A stretch of 64,000 nucleotides of DNA from Ulota crispa (lineage: Eukaryota; Streptophyta; Bryopsida; Orthotrichales; Orthotrichaceae), in contig OY987244.1 of the NCBI GenBank assembly GCA_963920765.1, forward strand, positions 30,174,358 through 30,238,357. The letters run 5' to 3'. The stretch's first letter is position 1. The number at the start of each line of letters is the position of its first letter. Under the pieces are notes generated by a model. It saw only the letters and a program-made list of their open reading frames with translations. It made no database searches and was not told the DNA's origin. Below are positions 1 through 12,012 of this stretch, piece by piece. A program made the translations under genes and the position numbers.

Positions 1-59
1 TTTTGGGTTTAAGGTGGAGTACAAAATGGTACCTCTGTTTTCCCTAATTTAACAAATAT

Positions 60-330
60 GGTGTTATGGGTAAAAAATTGCATGAGTAAAAAATGACATG
101 TGTAAAAAAATTGCTTGGGTAAAAAACAAAAAACAAAAGAAAATTGCATGAATGGTTATTATGTGAGTAAACAATATGTGTAAGTAAAAAGTAAATAATA
201 TTTTTATACGTGAGAAAACCATGATGTTCTTTTTATTATGTGGGTAAAAATATCTATGGGTACAAAACAAAAAATGCTTTAATGCAACGGAATGTTTGTT
301 AAACAAAGACAAATATTGCACTTCATGGGT
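60..330. repeat. Degenerate short tandem repeat
   Basis: A low-complexity AT-rich stretch in which units like gggtaaaaaattgcatga recur with variation (ggtaaaaaattgcatgag, gtaaaaaatgacatgtg, gtaaaaaaattgcttggg). The open frame across it on the minus strand is a by-product of the repeat. Nothing else recognisable is seen between 1 and 910. Confidence 0.45.
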
Positions 331-910
331 AAAGTTTGAAATTAGAGTGCGCAGATAAAAAGTAAGAATTATTTTCTTGCGGGGGAAATGTTTTGCTTAA
401 TTGGGCTGAAATGATTTTGCGTCTTGTTGAACCGACATGTGCTTATGATTATTGTATTGTCAAACATTCAAAACATTTTATGGTGAGACTCATTTACTTA
501 TTCATACATCTATTGTCAAAAGGCTTTGGGAGACAAGTTTAAACATTTAATAGATTATTCCATAGGACACACAGGTTATACTAGTACCTTATGATAACTT
601 TCCGCAACGTGAAGTAAAAACTTGGAACAAAATTCCTTCTAGATACTTGCACATGTATCCTATGAGATTAAGAACATACAAGCCCGAGGATTGATAGTTG
701 TCTCCTTAAGCTCATCCCCAAAAGCTACTAAAGATTCGTAAACTTTTCCAAATAGTGAAGCAAGAAAAATTCACTCATTAAACCCTTGATGATTTCTAAA
801 TTATTCACTTCAATTATGAATAAGGACGTAATTGTCTTGGCACTAGGAATGTATTCAAATTTTATATGTATTTTATCAAGCACTTAAACATAGATGCTAG
901 TCATTAGTTA

Positions 911-1103
911 ATGTAGAAAACTGCGTTGGAATTCACCTTTTTATGTAAAGTAGTTTTTGTTGAGTTCCTTGTTTTTAACACAAAATTTTGCTGAACAATG
1001 TAAAATTTTGCGTTGTTCAACAAATTTTTGTGTTGGAAATAAGAAACTCAACAAAAACTATCTTACATAAAAAGGTGGGTTCCAACGCAGTTTTCTACTA
1101 GTG
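911..1103. mobile_element. Foldback MITE with CACTA-like terminus
   Basis: Two arms of about 90 bases (913-1005 and 1015-1103) are inverted copies of each other around a short loop. The right terminus read inward begins CACTAGTAGAAAACTGCG, the same opening as the CACTA element at 11645-14726. The left end matches only from GTAGAAAACTGCG, so its outermost bases have decayed. No coding capacity. Probably a CACTA-derived miniature element. Confidence 0.6.
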
Positions 1104-1500
1104 TAGCCACTAGCCATTACATAACAAGCACTACATAATGAAATGCCATCCAATCTACATATTCCAATTTCACTACAACCTCATCTAACTTCATCCAAAA
1201 ATGGTCTCACAAAATTGAACTTTGATTTAACATTTCACTCGTCTTCAAAACACACATTTACATAAAATTTTAGTAAGAATCAACTTAGATATGTGGAGTA
1301 ATTTTTTGTTTGAGATAAGAGGATAGTATGGCAAATCAAAATAGGATTAGAATCAACCCAACTTTCTAGAGTGCATGTCGTATAGGTCACAAAATGTTAT
1401 GGCGTATTGAGAAAGAGAAAATATTCACGTGAATCAAACAGAAAAGGCTAAAAATTTGAAGCAAAATCTGGAGCAAGTGGAGAGCAGATACAAAAGGAGC

Positions 1501-4500
1501 CTACTCCTGTTCCAAGCGAACCTCGTACCACTGGAGGGATCCCTGGCCTCCTCCGAGGTCAAGTTCGCAGACAGCATTAACCAAAAATTGGACTGCTTCG
1601 TCTATACTGTTGAATTTGCTCAAGTCTATAGGAGGCTCCTCTCCCGGCCATTCTTGCAACCAACTCTGTCATAAAAGTACACAAAAGAATAGTTTCAAAT
1701 ACAGAGCACCAGGGCTATTTTTTTGGCTTTCTGGTGCCAGATCGCACCAAAAAAAACATAGTCTGGCTAAAAAATATCAAAATAATGCCAAAAAACTTGG
1801 ATGAAATCATCAAGAAGGTTTCAAACTTATAAAAGAAAACCGGGATGAAATCGTCAAATTGTGGATGAAAACCAAACTATAGACATGTAATATGTACTAA
1901 TGTGATATTTTCTATCCAATATGATGAATGTTGAAATTTTGAGCACCACTAAAATATTTTAAATCGCCGCTTCGCACTTCTTGAAAAATGAAAAAAAAAA
2001 AAAAAAAGCTTTGCAGAGTACTAGTATAGGATTTTCTAAGAAAGTACCCAAAAAAAAAAAAAAAAAAAAGCAACAAAGGCTTCTCTAAAACACACAGAGC
2101 CTTAAGGGCGGTTCGCACTATATCCCAAGTCCCACGTCTTAGTTAACTCAGAAGAAAAACATATTGTAGCACTTTTGGAAGTTTTGGCATCAAGAAAATG
2201 GGGCTTCACTCAAGAGTTCAAACCAAAGTAAAAACCCAATTTTCAGCCTAAGTCCCACCTTTGCACCAATTTCCCTTTGTAACCAATAGAGCTGGGATCT
2301 GGTATTGAGGTATTGGGAAATGGGACATAGTGTGAACCACTCGTGGGTGTGCTCACAAAACCAATAATCAATAAGATCAAACCCTAAAGAACTTTTATCT
2401 TTCATATACTAGATGATTTTTTTTTGTTAGACCCAGAGCAGGACGGCTTGTAACAACCTACTCGTTCCAACTTTTATCACAAACCCTATTCATTTTGCTT
2501 TGTAAGATTTGTGACTTTGCAAACTCCAAGGGGGAAGAAACCCTAAAGCATGCTGGGGGGCTTGGACCACAAACTCAAACATTGGGGAAGACATAGCACC
2601 TTGAGTTTCTCTTGTAGCTCTTCAGCTGTGACGAATTGCTCGTCTTCACCAGGCTCCATCAACACGTAAGTTTCTGCATCTCCATACAACGCACTCCGAC
2701 CAGACCGTCCGTGTACCACAACCTGCATTCATCACCATAAAAACTCTCAGAAAATGACACTTTCTCACATGCCATGACCGTCAAGTCACCTTTTTTTTTT
2801 TGCAGTAATGTCAATGGCATTTCACATTTTGTCTCCCCAATGTACTTCAAAATATTCTAAGAATTCAACTGCCTATGGTCGGTTCAGGAACGTGACCCTT
2901 AATCTAGCTTGAAAAGCCTTCCAAGTCACATGTCCATCTAATAATACTAGCACTTTTGTTTCTACAAGCCTGTACATTTGAATGTCACAACTTTGGTGCT
3001 TTGAGTGGCAGTTCACACTACGTCCCAAGGTCCCATCTTTGCAAGGCCCAAATCAACACAAGAGCCCAACTTTGTTAGGTTATTAAGGGCAAAAAGGAGT
3101 ACCAAAGAAAGTCACGACTATTTTATGCAAAAATATTGATTGAGCTGAAAGTTGGGTTGGGTCAAGCAAAATGGTCTATCCAAACCTTAAATGAAGTCCA
3201 AAATTCTTGGCGCCAAAAGTTTCAAAAAATGCTGCCATGTAAGCAGTCAACCAAATGCGGGACATAATGTGAACTGCCACGTCCCAACTTTTAGCTCTCA
3301 ACAACTCAGATTTTAATAATTCAATGGGACGTAAGGTAGTGTGCTTTAAAAGTGACCTCATATAAAGTTTCCCATAGGTAGCTCAAGAATGGATATGAAG
3401 TGATCCTTGAATGGATCTTTTTAAGCCATAGAAGAAAATGTGTATTCTATTGCAAGAGCCTTTCATAAACCTTGGTTTCACCTCATCTCTTTACAAGTTG
3501 CAAGGGAACAATTTTTGGAAGACCTATACTCATAAATAGGTGCCTATTATAGAAAACTTTGAAAATTCATCAACAATTCAATAATGCTTCAAAAAACATG
3601 AAAAAATTTGTGTTACATTTGGCATCCATTTCCCTTTGTCTGAAAATTACACAAAAATCTTCATGTTTAGAAAAGCACATGAAAAAGCAGACCACCCCCT
3701 TCAAGTGACGGTTTTAGAGCATACTTCCTTAATATGAACCGGCCCTAAGACACGCCATTTTCACAGAAATGGGCAAGATTGATACAGACAAGAGTTCTTC
3801 TGAGAGCGGACGAGATCGCTAATGCCAGCACAACAAAGCAAAGCACGGATATGACCCTGGAGCAACGGATTGGTAAGGCAAAAAACCTGGGATCTCCTTC
3901 TGATGAATTCTCCACCTCCAGGAGCAACACCTCCGCTACTTACTCGTAGGCTTCTCGTCAAATTGAGTACAATTTCCACATTCCTTTCATTTGCTCTATA
4001 TGCAGTTCTCCTCAGTGCTACTACCTGCACAACAAAAACCCTAATCAGATCCTTTGTCACAGACCAGTGTTGGTTTTAAGAAAGTGTAGGAGGTAAATGG
4101 AACATCAGCTACAACAACTCCTTCTTCATCTACCAAAACTACTGGAAAAGTTTCAAAAAAGTAGGTAACTAGGCATACGTCGAACAAAGAGTTCACGTTC
4201 TTCTTTTATCTTCAAAAACAGCATGATGACCTAATCATCCAACAGCTAAGTAAGTCCATCTCCATTATCCATTGCACGATCCACCTTTAGCTGGATTATT
4301 ATTACCAATATAATCATAAAAAGCTAAAATATTCTGAAATTTTAAAGGAATGTCTCCAAATTGAGAATAAGACAATCATTACGAGGAGACAAAAGTCTGA
4401 CGTCTCTAAAAACCCCACACTCTCAATTCCCTCAATTCCCTCAATTCCCTCAATTCTCTCAATTCTCTCAATTCTCTCAGTTTTCTCAGATTTCTGGATT

Positions 4501-4967
4501 TTCTTAATTTTCCAATGAGAGGTAGTAAAGAAGAATGCGAGTGTGCCAAATGGCAGGTTCTGTACAACAATAAGAACCTCCGGCGATGGAAGCGGATACT
4601 ACTGTACTAAAATCACAATGACCTCTGTAGTATCACATGCCAGACCTCCGTAATATCACATCTCCAAGATCTCTGTGATACGTTTGAAATATTATCACAT
4701 AAATACAATTTGAAGACTTACTAAAAAATTACTTTGCATTTTACATAACATACGAAAATCCTTCCTAATAAAATTAGTAGCAAGCGCCAATACTAACTTA
4801 CTCTGAAACCGACTAGAAATGAGCAAAAGCCCTGAAAGCCAAGAAAAACGAAAGAAAGTAAAGACAGACAGAACCTGCAGTATGGAAGAGGGCAGAGGAG
4901 AAGGAGTTGTAGCTCTGGTGAGAGAGGATGGCATTCCTCCAGGGCAAGAAAGGCATTGAACCGCCAT
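1501..4967 (-). CDS. CRR7: CRR7, chloroplast NDH complex assembly factor (4 exons)
   Basis: Four coding exons on the minus strand: 4875-4967, 3944-4024, 2600-2722 and 1501-1665. All introns are GT-AG and all junctions are in phase 0, giving 153 residues; the Arabidopsis protein is about the same length. Exon 1 (residues 1-31) is rich in Ser, Thr and Pro, like a chloroplast transit peptide. Exons 3 and 4 carry the conserved domain: [20 protein letters not shown] (near 75-94), then SWLQEWPG (100-107), a CELD motif, and QWYEVRLE close to the C-terminus. CHLORORESPIRATORY REDUCTION 7 is a stromal factor needed to assemble subcomplex A of the chloroplast NADH dehydrogenase-like complex. Exon 2 is the least certain in family terms, but its splice sites are good (GCAG acceptor, GTAAGT donor). 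Introns 2 and 3 each hold a MITE of one family. Identification rests on recalled family motifs. Confidence 0.85.
2107..2341. mobile_element. MITE in intron 3 of CRR7
   Basis: Inverted termini: GGCGGTTCGCACTATATCCC on the left and GGGACATAGTGTGAACCAC on the right. The same termini bound the elements at 3005-3280 and 21363-21812. No coding potential. Superfamily not assigned. Confidence 0.6.
3005..3280. mobile_element. MITE in intron 2 of CRR7
   Basis: Inverted termini GTGGCAGTTCACACTACGTC and GACATAATGTGAACTGCCAC, nearly perfect complements. Same family as 2107-2341, so two copies sit in neighbouring introns of one small gene. Confidence 0.65.
4418..4488. repeat. 10-bp minisatellite in CRR7 intron 1
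   Basis: About seven tandem copies of ctcaattccc / ctcaattctc, degenerating at the right end to ctcagttttc. Confidence 0.8.
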
Positions 4968-5454
4968 TGATCCGTTTTTTCAGGTTGAAGCACTCACGAG
5001 CAACAACAAACGCTCGGAAGTTCCAGAGCGCCTAAATCCTAAATCCCCCCACCCGATGCGGGCAATTGAATCAAGCTGACACAAACTCCATTGACAACGA
5101 CGTCGTCATCGTTTGTCGTCAAGTCCCCAAGTGCGAAAGGCGGATTGTGGCTATGGCGAGAGAAGCCACATGATTCAGCAGGGCTTGCGCTTCCTTCAAT
5201 TCGCAAACTTTGCTTCTCTCGCAAGACGGGTGGGCGACGAGTGACGAGTGACGACGAGTGATGAAGACGAAGATCATGGAGGAATTATCGCTTTCGTTCG
5301 TCCGTCACAACGACGGTCTTCGTTTTGTCCAATTTCTGTGGCCTATACTAATTGGCAACCATCATAGATCCCAAACGTATTTTTGCATATGTATAGCTCA
5401 AGTACCTCAAAAACACTCTGCCAAAAGTGCATAATACACTCCAATAACCTCTAA

Positions 5455-5860
5455 AGGATGTTGCCTACCTAAAGTGTTGGCTGTATTCGTACAAGGACTA
5501 TTTGGTACTCTTTATGATAAATGTCAAAAAAATTACAAAAAATCCTAGTTGATCAGTACAGTGGTGCCAGTGGTGCCTTGTTAGGATGAATCTTTTCAAG
5601 AAAAAGGATATATTAAGGTGACTGTCCCTGTCCCATTCACGCTTGCCGTTACTTGTTTGCCTATGATGAATGCTTTCCTTTCATGAAATGAATATATTAT
5701 CCGGATACCTTCATTGTATTGAGACACTACTCTAGTGTGTTTATACCTTGGTTGAAAATTTACAACTCCAATGGAATTCATGTGCTACCCAAATACCCCA
5801 TTTGTATACAACACAAGAGAGCGTAGACAATATAGCAACATTCATTAGGGGTTAAGGTGA
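5455..5860. repeat. Dispersed repeat, related to 52044-52265
   Basis: Shares several blocks with 52044-52265: the caaaaaatcct block, then a block around aatttacaactccaatgg and attcatgtgctac, ending in an aacattcattagggg / aacattcttaaggg edge. Its left edge (gatgttgcctacctaaagtg) matches the sequence made by joining the two flanks of the copia element, so it is a paralogous empty site. The rest of 5340-5955 shows no gene. Confidence 0.6.
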
Positions 5861-5957
5861 GGGATTTATTTGTTCAAAATGAGAAAAGACATATCTTTTT
5901 GTGTGTATTTTGAGGTTTCCTATGTGTTGAGGGATTAAATGGAAGTAGTACTAGTTG

Positions 5958-6191
5958 TTAACCCCTAAACATCTGAGAGGCCCCTTGCGACCAGTACAAT
6001 ACGGGGTATTTTTCTTGTATTTAGAATGGATCCACACCTCTACTACATTTGAAACCAACAAAGAAGTTGAAGAATAGATCAATGCAGTTCTAGTGAGCTA
6101 CTTGAGATCCCAAATTAAAATTTCTTATCAATAGCAAATGGCAATTATATGTCAGCGTATATACTATGCCCTATAGACGTTTAAGGATTAA
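5958..6191. mobile_element. Short TTAA-bounded MITE (piggyBac-like), copy A
   Basis: Bounded by TTAA on both sides (5958-5961 and 6188-6191), with a CCCCTAAACATCT left terminus and a decayed right terminus. In reverse complement it aligns along its length with 42839-43080, which fixes both ends independently. Confidence 0.65.
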
Positions 6192-6984
6192 AGGTATGAA
6201 TTTTCTAAATTTATAAACATTCTTTATATATTTTATCCCACGTCATTAGATGACATACGTGATTGTCTTGAAGGAGCCAGATTTTAGTAAATGAGAATTG
6301 AACTTAGAGGTAGGATCAAAATGGACTACTAAATGCATAGTTTCCTATTAGCTAGTTGTGACTTATAGGATAACTAGAAGTGAATTTATGCTATACGTAC
6401 TTGTAAATTTTGTAAATAGCGGGGAGGTCACCAAAACGACATAAACTTGAACTAATCAATGAACCAAATTATGTTTTTGGTTGCTTATGTGATCTCAATG
6501 TCATCTTTCAAGATGTTACATTTCTTTGATTCTGCAAGGCTACAAAAGATATTATCGTAGGTAAAATTAGGGCTTTTTAAATGAAAAATATCGAGTCTTT
6601 TTGTAGCATGAATAATTTTACGCTGTTACAATTGTAAGGTTTGACTGTGTAATTGACGATAACATGAATAGTTTGAAGTCACAACAAGCTCTAGGTGAAT
6701 ATTTGGTATATTAGACGTGTCACTTTATGGATCCAACATAATAAAGTCATTAAATTCATAAAGTAATTACATAAGAATCTTGAAAGTCTAGAGATCAAAT
6801 TTGGAAATTTGAATCCATATCTGAATTCAAAAACCATGAATTCCACTTTGGCCTCAAAATGAGGTACAATTGACCAATCATAGGAAAAAAAGAAAAGAAA
6901 GGAAGAAGCATGTTTTTGCTTTTATCTGTGTATGAAAATAACCTCAAGCTCTTTCACCCTAGCTTCACATTGCATGTATGTAAC

Positions 6985-7413
6985 AAGGTAGGAACACTCA
7001 TAAGCGTGAAGCTAAGGATTTTGGAGTTGGAAAACTAGCTAATGAACTTGAAAAAAATAGTGTTAAGTAAGGAAGAGGAAACTAAAAATATTGGCATCAA
7101 TGTGAAAGTTTCAATTGCAAGCATTTGTTTATAAAGATTTTTCAAAGTCTAAAATCATTGAAAATGTATAGTTTTGTGTAGGAGATGCTAAAGAAAAAGC
7201 TTTGTGAAGTCTTTAGTGTGCTCCTATGCTCATAATCCTAGCTTGAGGAGTTCTTAAATAGTGAGATGAGACACTCAAAATAGTCATGCTAGTCACCCAA
7301 AACCATCACTTTGTCACCCATAACCAATTTTTTCTTTAATTGTCAATCACTAACATCACTAACACAAGTAGGTATGGAGGATGGCAACACCCACTAAGGG
7401 GTGTTCCTACCTT
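6985..7413. mobile_element. AAGGTAGG-type MITE
   Basis: Terminal inverted repeats AAGGTAGGAACACTCATAAG and its counterpart ending GGTGTTCCTACCTT. The interior is alignable with the copy at 46838-47234 (shared aaatattggcatcaat, tcttaaatagtgagatg and tagtcaccca blocks). Further copies: 58744-59127 and a fragment near 14951-15021. From 7414 to about 8600 no gene is recognised; 7842 onward starts with another copy of the left terminus. Confidence 0.65.
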
Positions 7414-8599
7414 GAGCACCACCACACGTCTTACAAAATGCAAGCTTATTTGCAAGCTTGTCAATCTAGTTTGCAAGCCAATGAAGAAGGGTCTCCCCAC
7501 CTGCAACCTCTAAAGAGGCCATCTCCACCTTAAGAGGCCATCTCCACCCAATGGGCTATGTCCACATTCATGGATCAAATCCTTGATTATTGAAAAAGTA
7601 CAAAAGGTGCTTGTCTTATGCCATTTGCAAGCCTCCGTTGGGCTTGCAAAAGAGCCCGGTTTAGCAAGCTATTGGAGATTTTTGCTAGGCTTCTTGACAA
7701 ATTTATCCATTATGCAAGATGGGTGGGATAATTTTGCAAGCCAATGGCAACAAGCCATCTGTTTAAGAGGACGGGTGGTAATGCTCATATACCAAAATCG
7801 AGGAGCGTTGTTTGTTTGTGGAGATTTTGTGCTTCATCACCTAAGGTAGGAGCATCCATAAGTGAAAAAGTAAGGATTTTAGACGGGTTAGAGTGAATGA
7901 ACAAGCTTGGATTGAGTATATTTAGGTTAGGAAGAGAAAATTAAAAATATTGGTTCATCTAAATCAATTGTATTCATAGCCTATTATTTGTGCAAAATTG
8001 TTAAAGTGAAAAATCTGTGAAAACCCATGGTCGTTGGTAGACTGCACTACAGTAGTGTGTGAGGGGGCCTTGTACCATGCTCACTTCTTTCATTACCAGT
8101 TGAAGGAATCAATGTACTAGTGATGGTGGGCACTAAAATCCGTGAGAGTGTATTAAAATAATCCAAGCTTGGGATTTAGTGGGAACTGACCCAGCTGGCT
8201 ACAAAAATAACTTGAAGAACCTGAAGGTCGCCACATGGGCACCAAAAGCCATTGCATGGGGAACCTAGCAAAGTTCATCAAGAGCCTTGCGTCGTGGCTG
8301 TGGATTCTAAAGCTAGTGGCCTTGTGAGTTGGTCGCTGTTAGCGCTGCCTTTTAGGGGCTCGAAGCTTGAGTCCAGCGCATCAAAAAGAGCCATTTCGGG
8401 CATAGGAACTGCGTGCCTCAACAAAATTGCTCACAGACTACACTCCTTAGCCCAAACTGGCATTGAAGTCCACTGAGCGCCTGCAAAAGTGGCTGTTCAA
8501 AAGACTACGCTGGCCCGCTAAATGTGTCGCCGAGTCTTGGCATGAGCTCCAAACCGCCATCCATATCTACATCCCCCACGCTACATTGACGGCGAGATT

Positions 8600-10810
8600 C
8601 AACTTCTGCGCAAACTCTGCCCTTTTGCTAGCCTTGCAAAGTCGCTCTCTCTCTCGTTTTGCTTTTTTCTGTCAGCCTGGATTTGGCGCATGAGTTTCTT
8701 AGCCTCTTTGCACAACTTCTCTTGTTATCTCAAATTTTTTTTCTGCTCTGTTTGGATTTTGCAAGCCTCCCTCTCTTTTGCTACCTCCTCTTTACATACT
8801 GCCTTGGCTATCTTGGTGGAGATGTATTCATCTGATGTCATTAGATGTGATGTAGTGTAATCGATAAATGGCTCCAAGCGTCTTTGTGTTGGGCGTCAAA
8901 CCTGCGGCAGCGGAAACAAATGTGCCAAATTTAAAGCAACGCCTTCAGCACCTTCTTCTCCTTCTGAGTCATCATGCATGCTGCTTGTAAATGACGGGGA
9001 TCCCCCATCCACAAAGAACTGAGGCTCCACATCTGAATTTTGAGTTTCGAATGTGCATTCCCCTAAATCTGTAGTGAGTGCAGGAGTCGCTGCTCTTGCT
9101 ATCGCAGTTGTTGCTGAAGCTAGGGTGAAGGGTGCTCTGGTTGTAGGTGCTGCCACACGGCTTAGGAGAGCGAGGGTTGAGGGAGAGGTGGTTGCCCCAA
9201 AGATTGACAAAAGAGGTCCATCCAAGCTTGCAGGTGTGAGAGGCTGTGTCAAAGGAGCTGAAGGAGGGGGAGGGGTTGCTGCTGGAGCGTCGCTGCTAGG
9301 AAAAGAGGCTGCTGAACTTGTTGCAGGATCCGTGTTTGTTAGATAGACCTTGTCGTTGTGCTATCTTCGAGGGGTTCCAAGTAGCAAGCACTCGGTCTAA
9401 TGTGCTCGTCCATGGCGGAAGGGTTAAGAGGATAGATTCCCATTGTCCTAAAGCCTTTCGCAATCTTTGGAACCATAAGTGCCTTTCTCAATCCATGTGA
9501 GATCCATTCCGCCAGATCTTCCTTTTTTGCTACTTTTCCCTTGTTTACAATACTCCATCTATCTCTGCGTGCTTGAAATTTTGTTTTGAAGAGTTTGAAC
9601 ACACTAACATCTAACGGTTGCAGTCTATGGCTTGTATGGCTTGGAAGAGAGATGATGTCAAGTCCTTCATCCCTTGCTTTTATGCATACATCTAGCGTGA
9701 CATGAGAGCAGTGTTTGTCTAGCAATAGGAGGTGGCGATATTCTTGTGACAATCTAAACCTTTGTCTAACAATGTTTATGAAATGTGAGATCCAGGCCAG
9801 AATTAGGAAAGAGGTCATCCAACCATTAGGTTGCATGGCCATACATGACCCTAGCTCATAGTTCACTATGTAATTTTGAAACTTAAGCTTCCCTTTAAAA
9901 ATTAAAAAGTTGGGTAAGGATCACCTACTACATTGACGCAAGAAAGCACCGTGAGGCGCTTGTTGTTGTTTGGAGTCACTTTATGAACGATTCTGCTCCC
10001 TTTGACTGCAAAAACAAGTGAGCTTCCACTATTTCTTCTTGCTTGAGCGCCAGACTTGTCTGCGTTCCAGATCTGGCTTGGTGAGAAATTGTGGTGGTTG
10101 TAAGCATCTCTCAACTTCTTGTACAATGACGCTATACTTTTTGGATTCAATCCCTCTACCACAATTTCTCCTCTAGTCCCTGTGCAATTTGAAGTGTGAG
10201 CTCTTGATGTCGGTTCCTAAACCACCGCATCCACCCTCAGCCAGGTACACCTTCTTTAAAAGGTGTCCACCTTTCTTGAGTAATTTTCACTACTTTCTTT
10301 CTTAGCTCCATAGGAGATACAAGACGGACATGTTTTTGCATCTTTACCACCCAGTTCACCAATGCAAGTTCTTCTTCTACGGTAAGAACACCCTGCCTAC
10401 CCTTCTTGCGTTGTAGCATTTTCCCATTTTTGTGATTGCGCACGGAAGAAGGAGGGACTCCAAAGTTCCTGCTCGCTGCAGCTACAGTGTTGCCTGCATC
10501 TATAGCATCAATCGCTGCCGAAAGTTGGACATTATTCCACATTCTTTGTCTCTTCCGTAATATCTGACCTCTAGGCGCACGGCCTAAGTCTGATGCCGTC
10601 ATCACATTCTCTGAGTTCTGCTGCACTGGAACAGTTGCAAGTCGTGGGATTTGGTTTGGTACTATTGTAGGTTGTGGGATCTGGTTCAAAACTATTGTAG
10701 GTCGTGGGATTTGGTTCGGTATTGTTGTAGGTCGTGGGATCTGGTTCGAAACTATTGCAGGTCGTGGGAATTGGTTTGAAACTATTGCAGGTCGTGGGAT
10801 CTGGTTTGAT
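8600..10810 (-). pseudogene. Decayed pogo-type DDE transposase
   Basis: Several broken reading frames form one degenerate transposase of the pogo/Tigger/jerky group. The N-terminal part (10689-10237) has a psq-like helix-turn-helix (RKRQRMWNNVQLSAAIDAID, then SRNFGVPPSSVRNHKNGK) and a CENP-B-like stretch (MELRKKVVKI, WMRWFRNRHQELTLQ after an in-frame stop). The DDE part follows: QIWNADKSG (9902-10162), LLLLDKHCSH and the family signature LPSHTSHRLQPLDVSVFKLF (9339-9866). A frameshift near 9340 leads into a Ser/Ala/Pro-rich segment and a basic coiled-coil C-terminus (TSDEYISTKIAKAV) that runs to about 8600 with stops. At least three stops or frameshifts make it non-functional. Terminal inverted repeats were not located. 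Confidence 0.75.
10630..10807 (-). repeat. 30-bp minisatellite encoding NQIPRPxIVx repeats
   Basis: Six copies of a 30-base unit (gtcgtgggatctggttcgaa plus a variable tail on the plus strand). On the minus strand it stays open and encodes a ten-residue repeat, NQIPRPAIVS and variants, just upstream of the helix-turn-helix of the pogo transposase. Confidence 0.8.
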
Positions 10811-11403
10811 GGAGGCCTGGATGGAGGGTGCTCAACGTCTCTTGCAAATACTCAACTATTGGGCCCCTTTGTCGGCTGTTGTCCTCCTCCATCGCGTGTA
10901 CGTCCGTCGCGATCTGCCCAACTGCTTGGCCAATGCAGCCATTCTCCAACTGGTTGAACTTCATGCTGCCTAATTCTCCCTTTGTTTTGATCCCTAAAAC
11001 TATTGGGCTGGTGCTTCAAATACTAGCCGGTGAGATTGATGTCCCCCTTACAGCTGCCACGACTCCCTTTGAAGCTCCTACAATTCCCCCTATTGCTGTT
11101 GTTGTATTCATAGAGCCTGCCTTTACTGCAATGAATATCTGCATGACCTGCAATAGCAATACAAGCATCGAGACCTCTCGAGATGTGGCCTTGCACATCT
11201 TGGAATGCACTGATCCATAATTCTCGCAAGTGTGCAAGCAATGGACCTAATCTTGCAGGTACAATGCTTGCATGAATGCGATTGATCTCAAAATTTAGCC
11301 AATTGCCACCAACTTGGAATTCGAATGCTTGTATCTTTGGCACCCATTGTGGTACTACATTTTGCCTCTCATACTCATGTATATCTCTCCCAAGAGTCGA
11401 CAT
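10811..11403 (-). pseudogene. Unrecognised broken ORF upstream of the pogo transposase
   Basis: The minus strand holds a stretch of coding-like sequence split between frames: 11403-11100 (contains LRELWISAFQDVQGHISRGL), then a Gly/Ala/Thr-rich segment ending at a TGA near 11018, continuing in the same frame with KFNQLENGCIGQAVGQIATD to about 10785. It matches no family I recognise. It may be a second gene or N-terminal extension of the neighbouring transposon, or a captured host fragment. Treat as hypothetical. Confidence 0.3.
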
Positions 11404-11844
11404 CTCTCTAAATTGCTCACGACTGCTATGAACTTAGCAAGTGCTTATTGAATTTGCTTAACTTAATCTCCAAGCATGGTTGAAGCTTTACAGCTGCACT
11501 TGCGCAGCCTTTGCTACAACATGTTACACTAATCAATAAGGTATGCAAACGTTGTCACATATGGTCTGGTTTAATGTGAAGTGGCTCACTTCTAAATCAT
11601 GCATTAAAATCCCATGTATGTTGCACAGTGACTGTGCAGTCACTCACTAGTAGAAAACTTAGCACAAAATCAACAGAATTTCAACCAAAAACTGTTGATT
11701 TTTTCTATGGATTTGGTCAAGTTGATTTGGGTACTTTTTAACAAGAGTATGTTGATTTTCTGTTGATTTTTTGTTGATTATTTGCTGATTTCTATTAATT
11801 TTCTGTTGATTTTCTATTAATTTTCACGTATTTTATGTTGTTCA

Positions 11845-12012
11845 ATTTTTTTTTTAATTTTTTAATTTTTTTTTCATAGAATTTTATTTTATTTTATAAA
11901 ATAGTGAAATTTTTTTACGAACTGGGCAGCTGCCCGCTTCACCGGATAAGGCTGCCGGCAGTGGAGTTTGAACCCCCCACCTCCGGGCTCACACTCCACA
12001 ACTCTACCACAT
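11845..12012 (-). mobile_element. tRNA-derived SINE-like unit
   Basis: On the minus strand, TGGTAGAGTTG (11999-12009) matches a pol III A box and GGTTCAAACTCC (11963-11974) matches a B box. The unit continues through a GC-rich body to an A-rich tail (about 11910-11845), as in plant SINEs. The A-B spacing of about 24 bases is short and no tRNA cloverleaf was confirmed. It lies inside the CACTA element. Confidence 0.45.

Noticed and set aside
7583-7849. 88-codon plus-strand frame
   Set aside because: Lies in repeat-rich sequence near MITE termini, with no recognisable domain or splice context.
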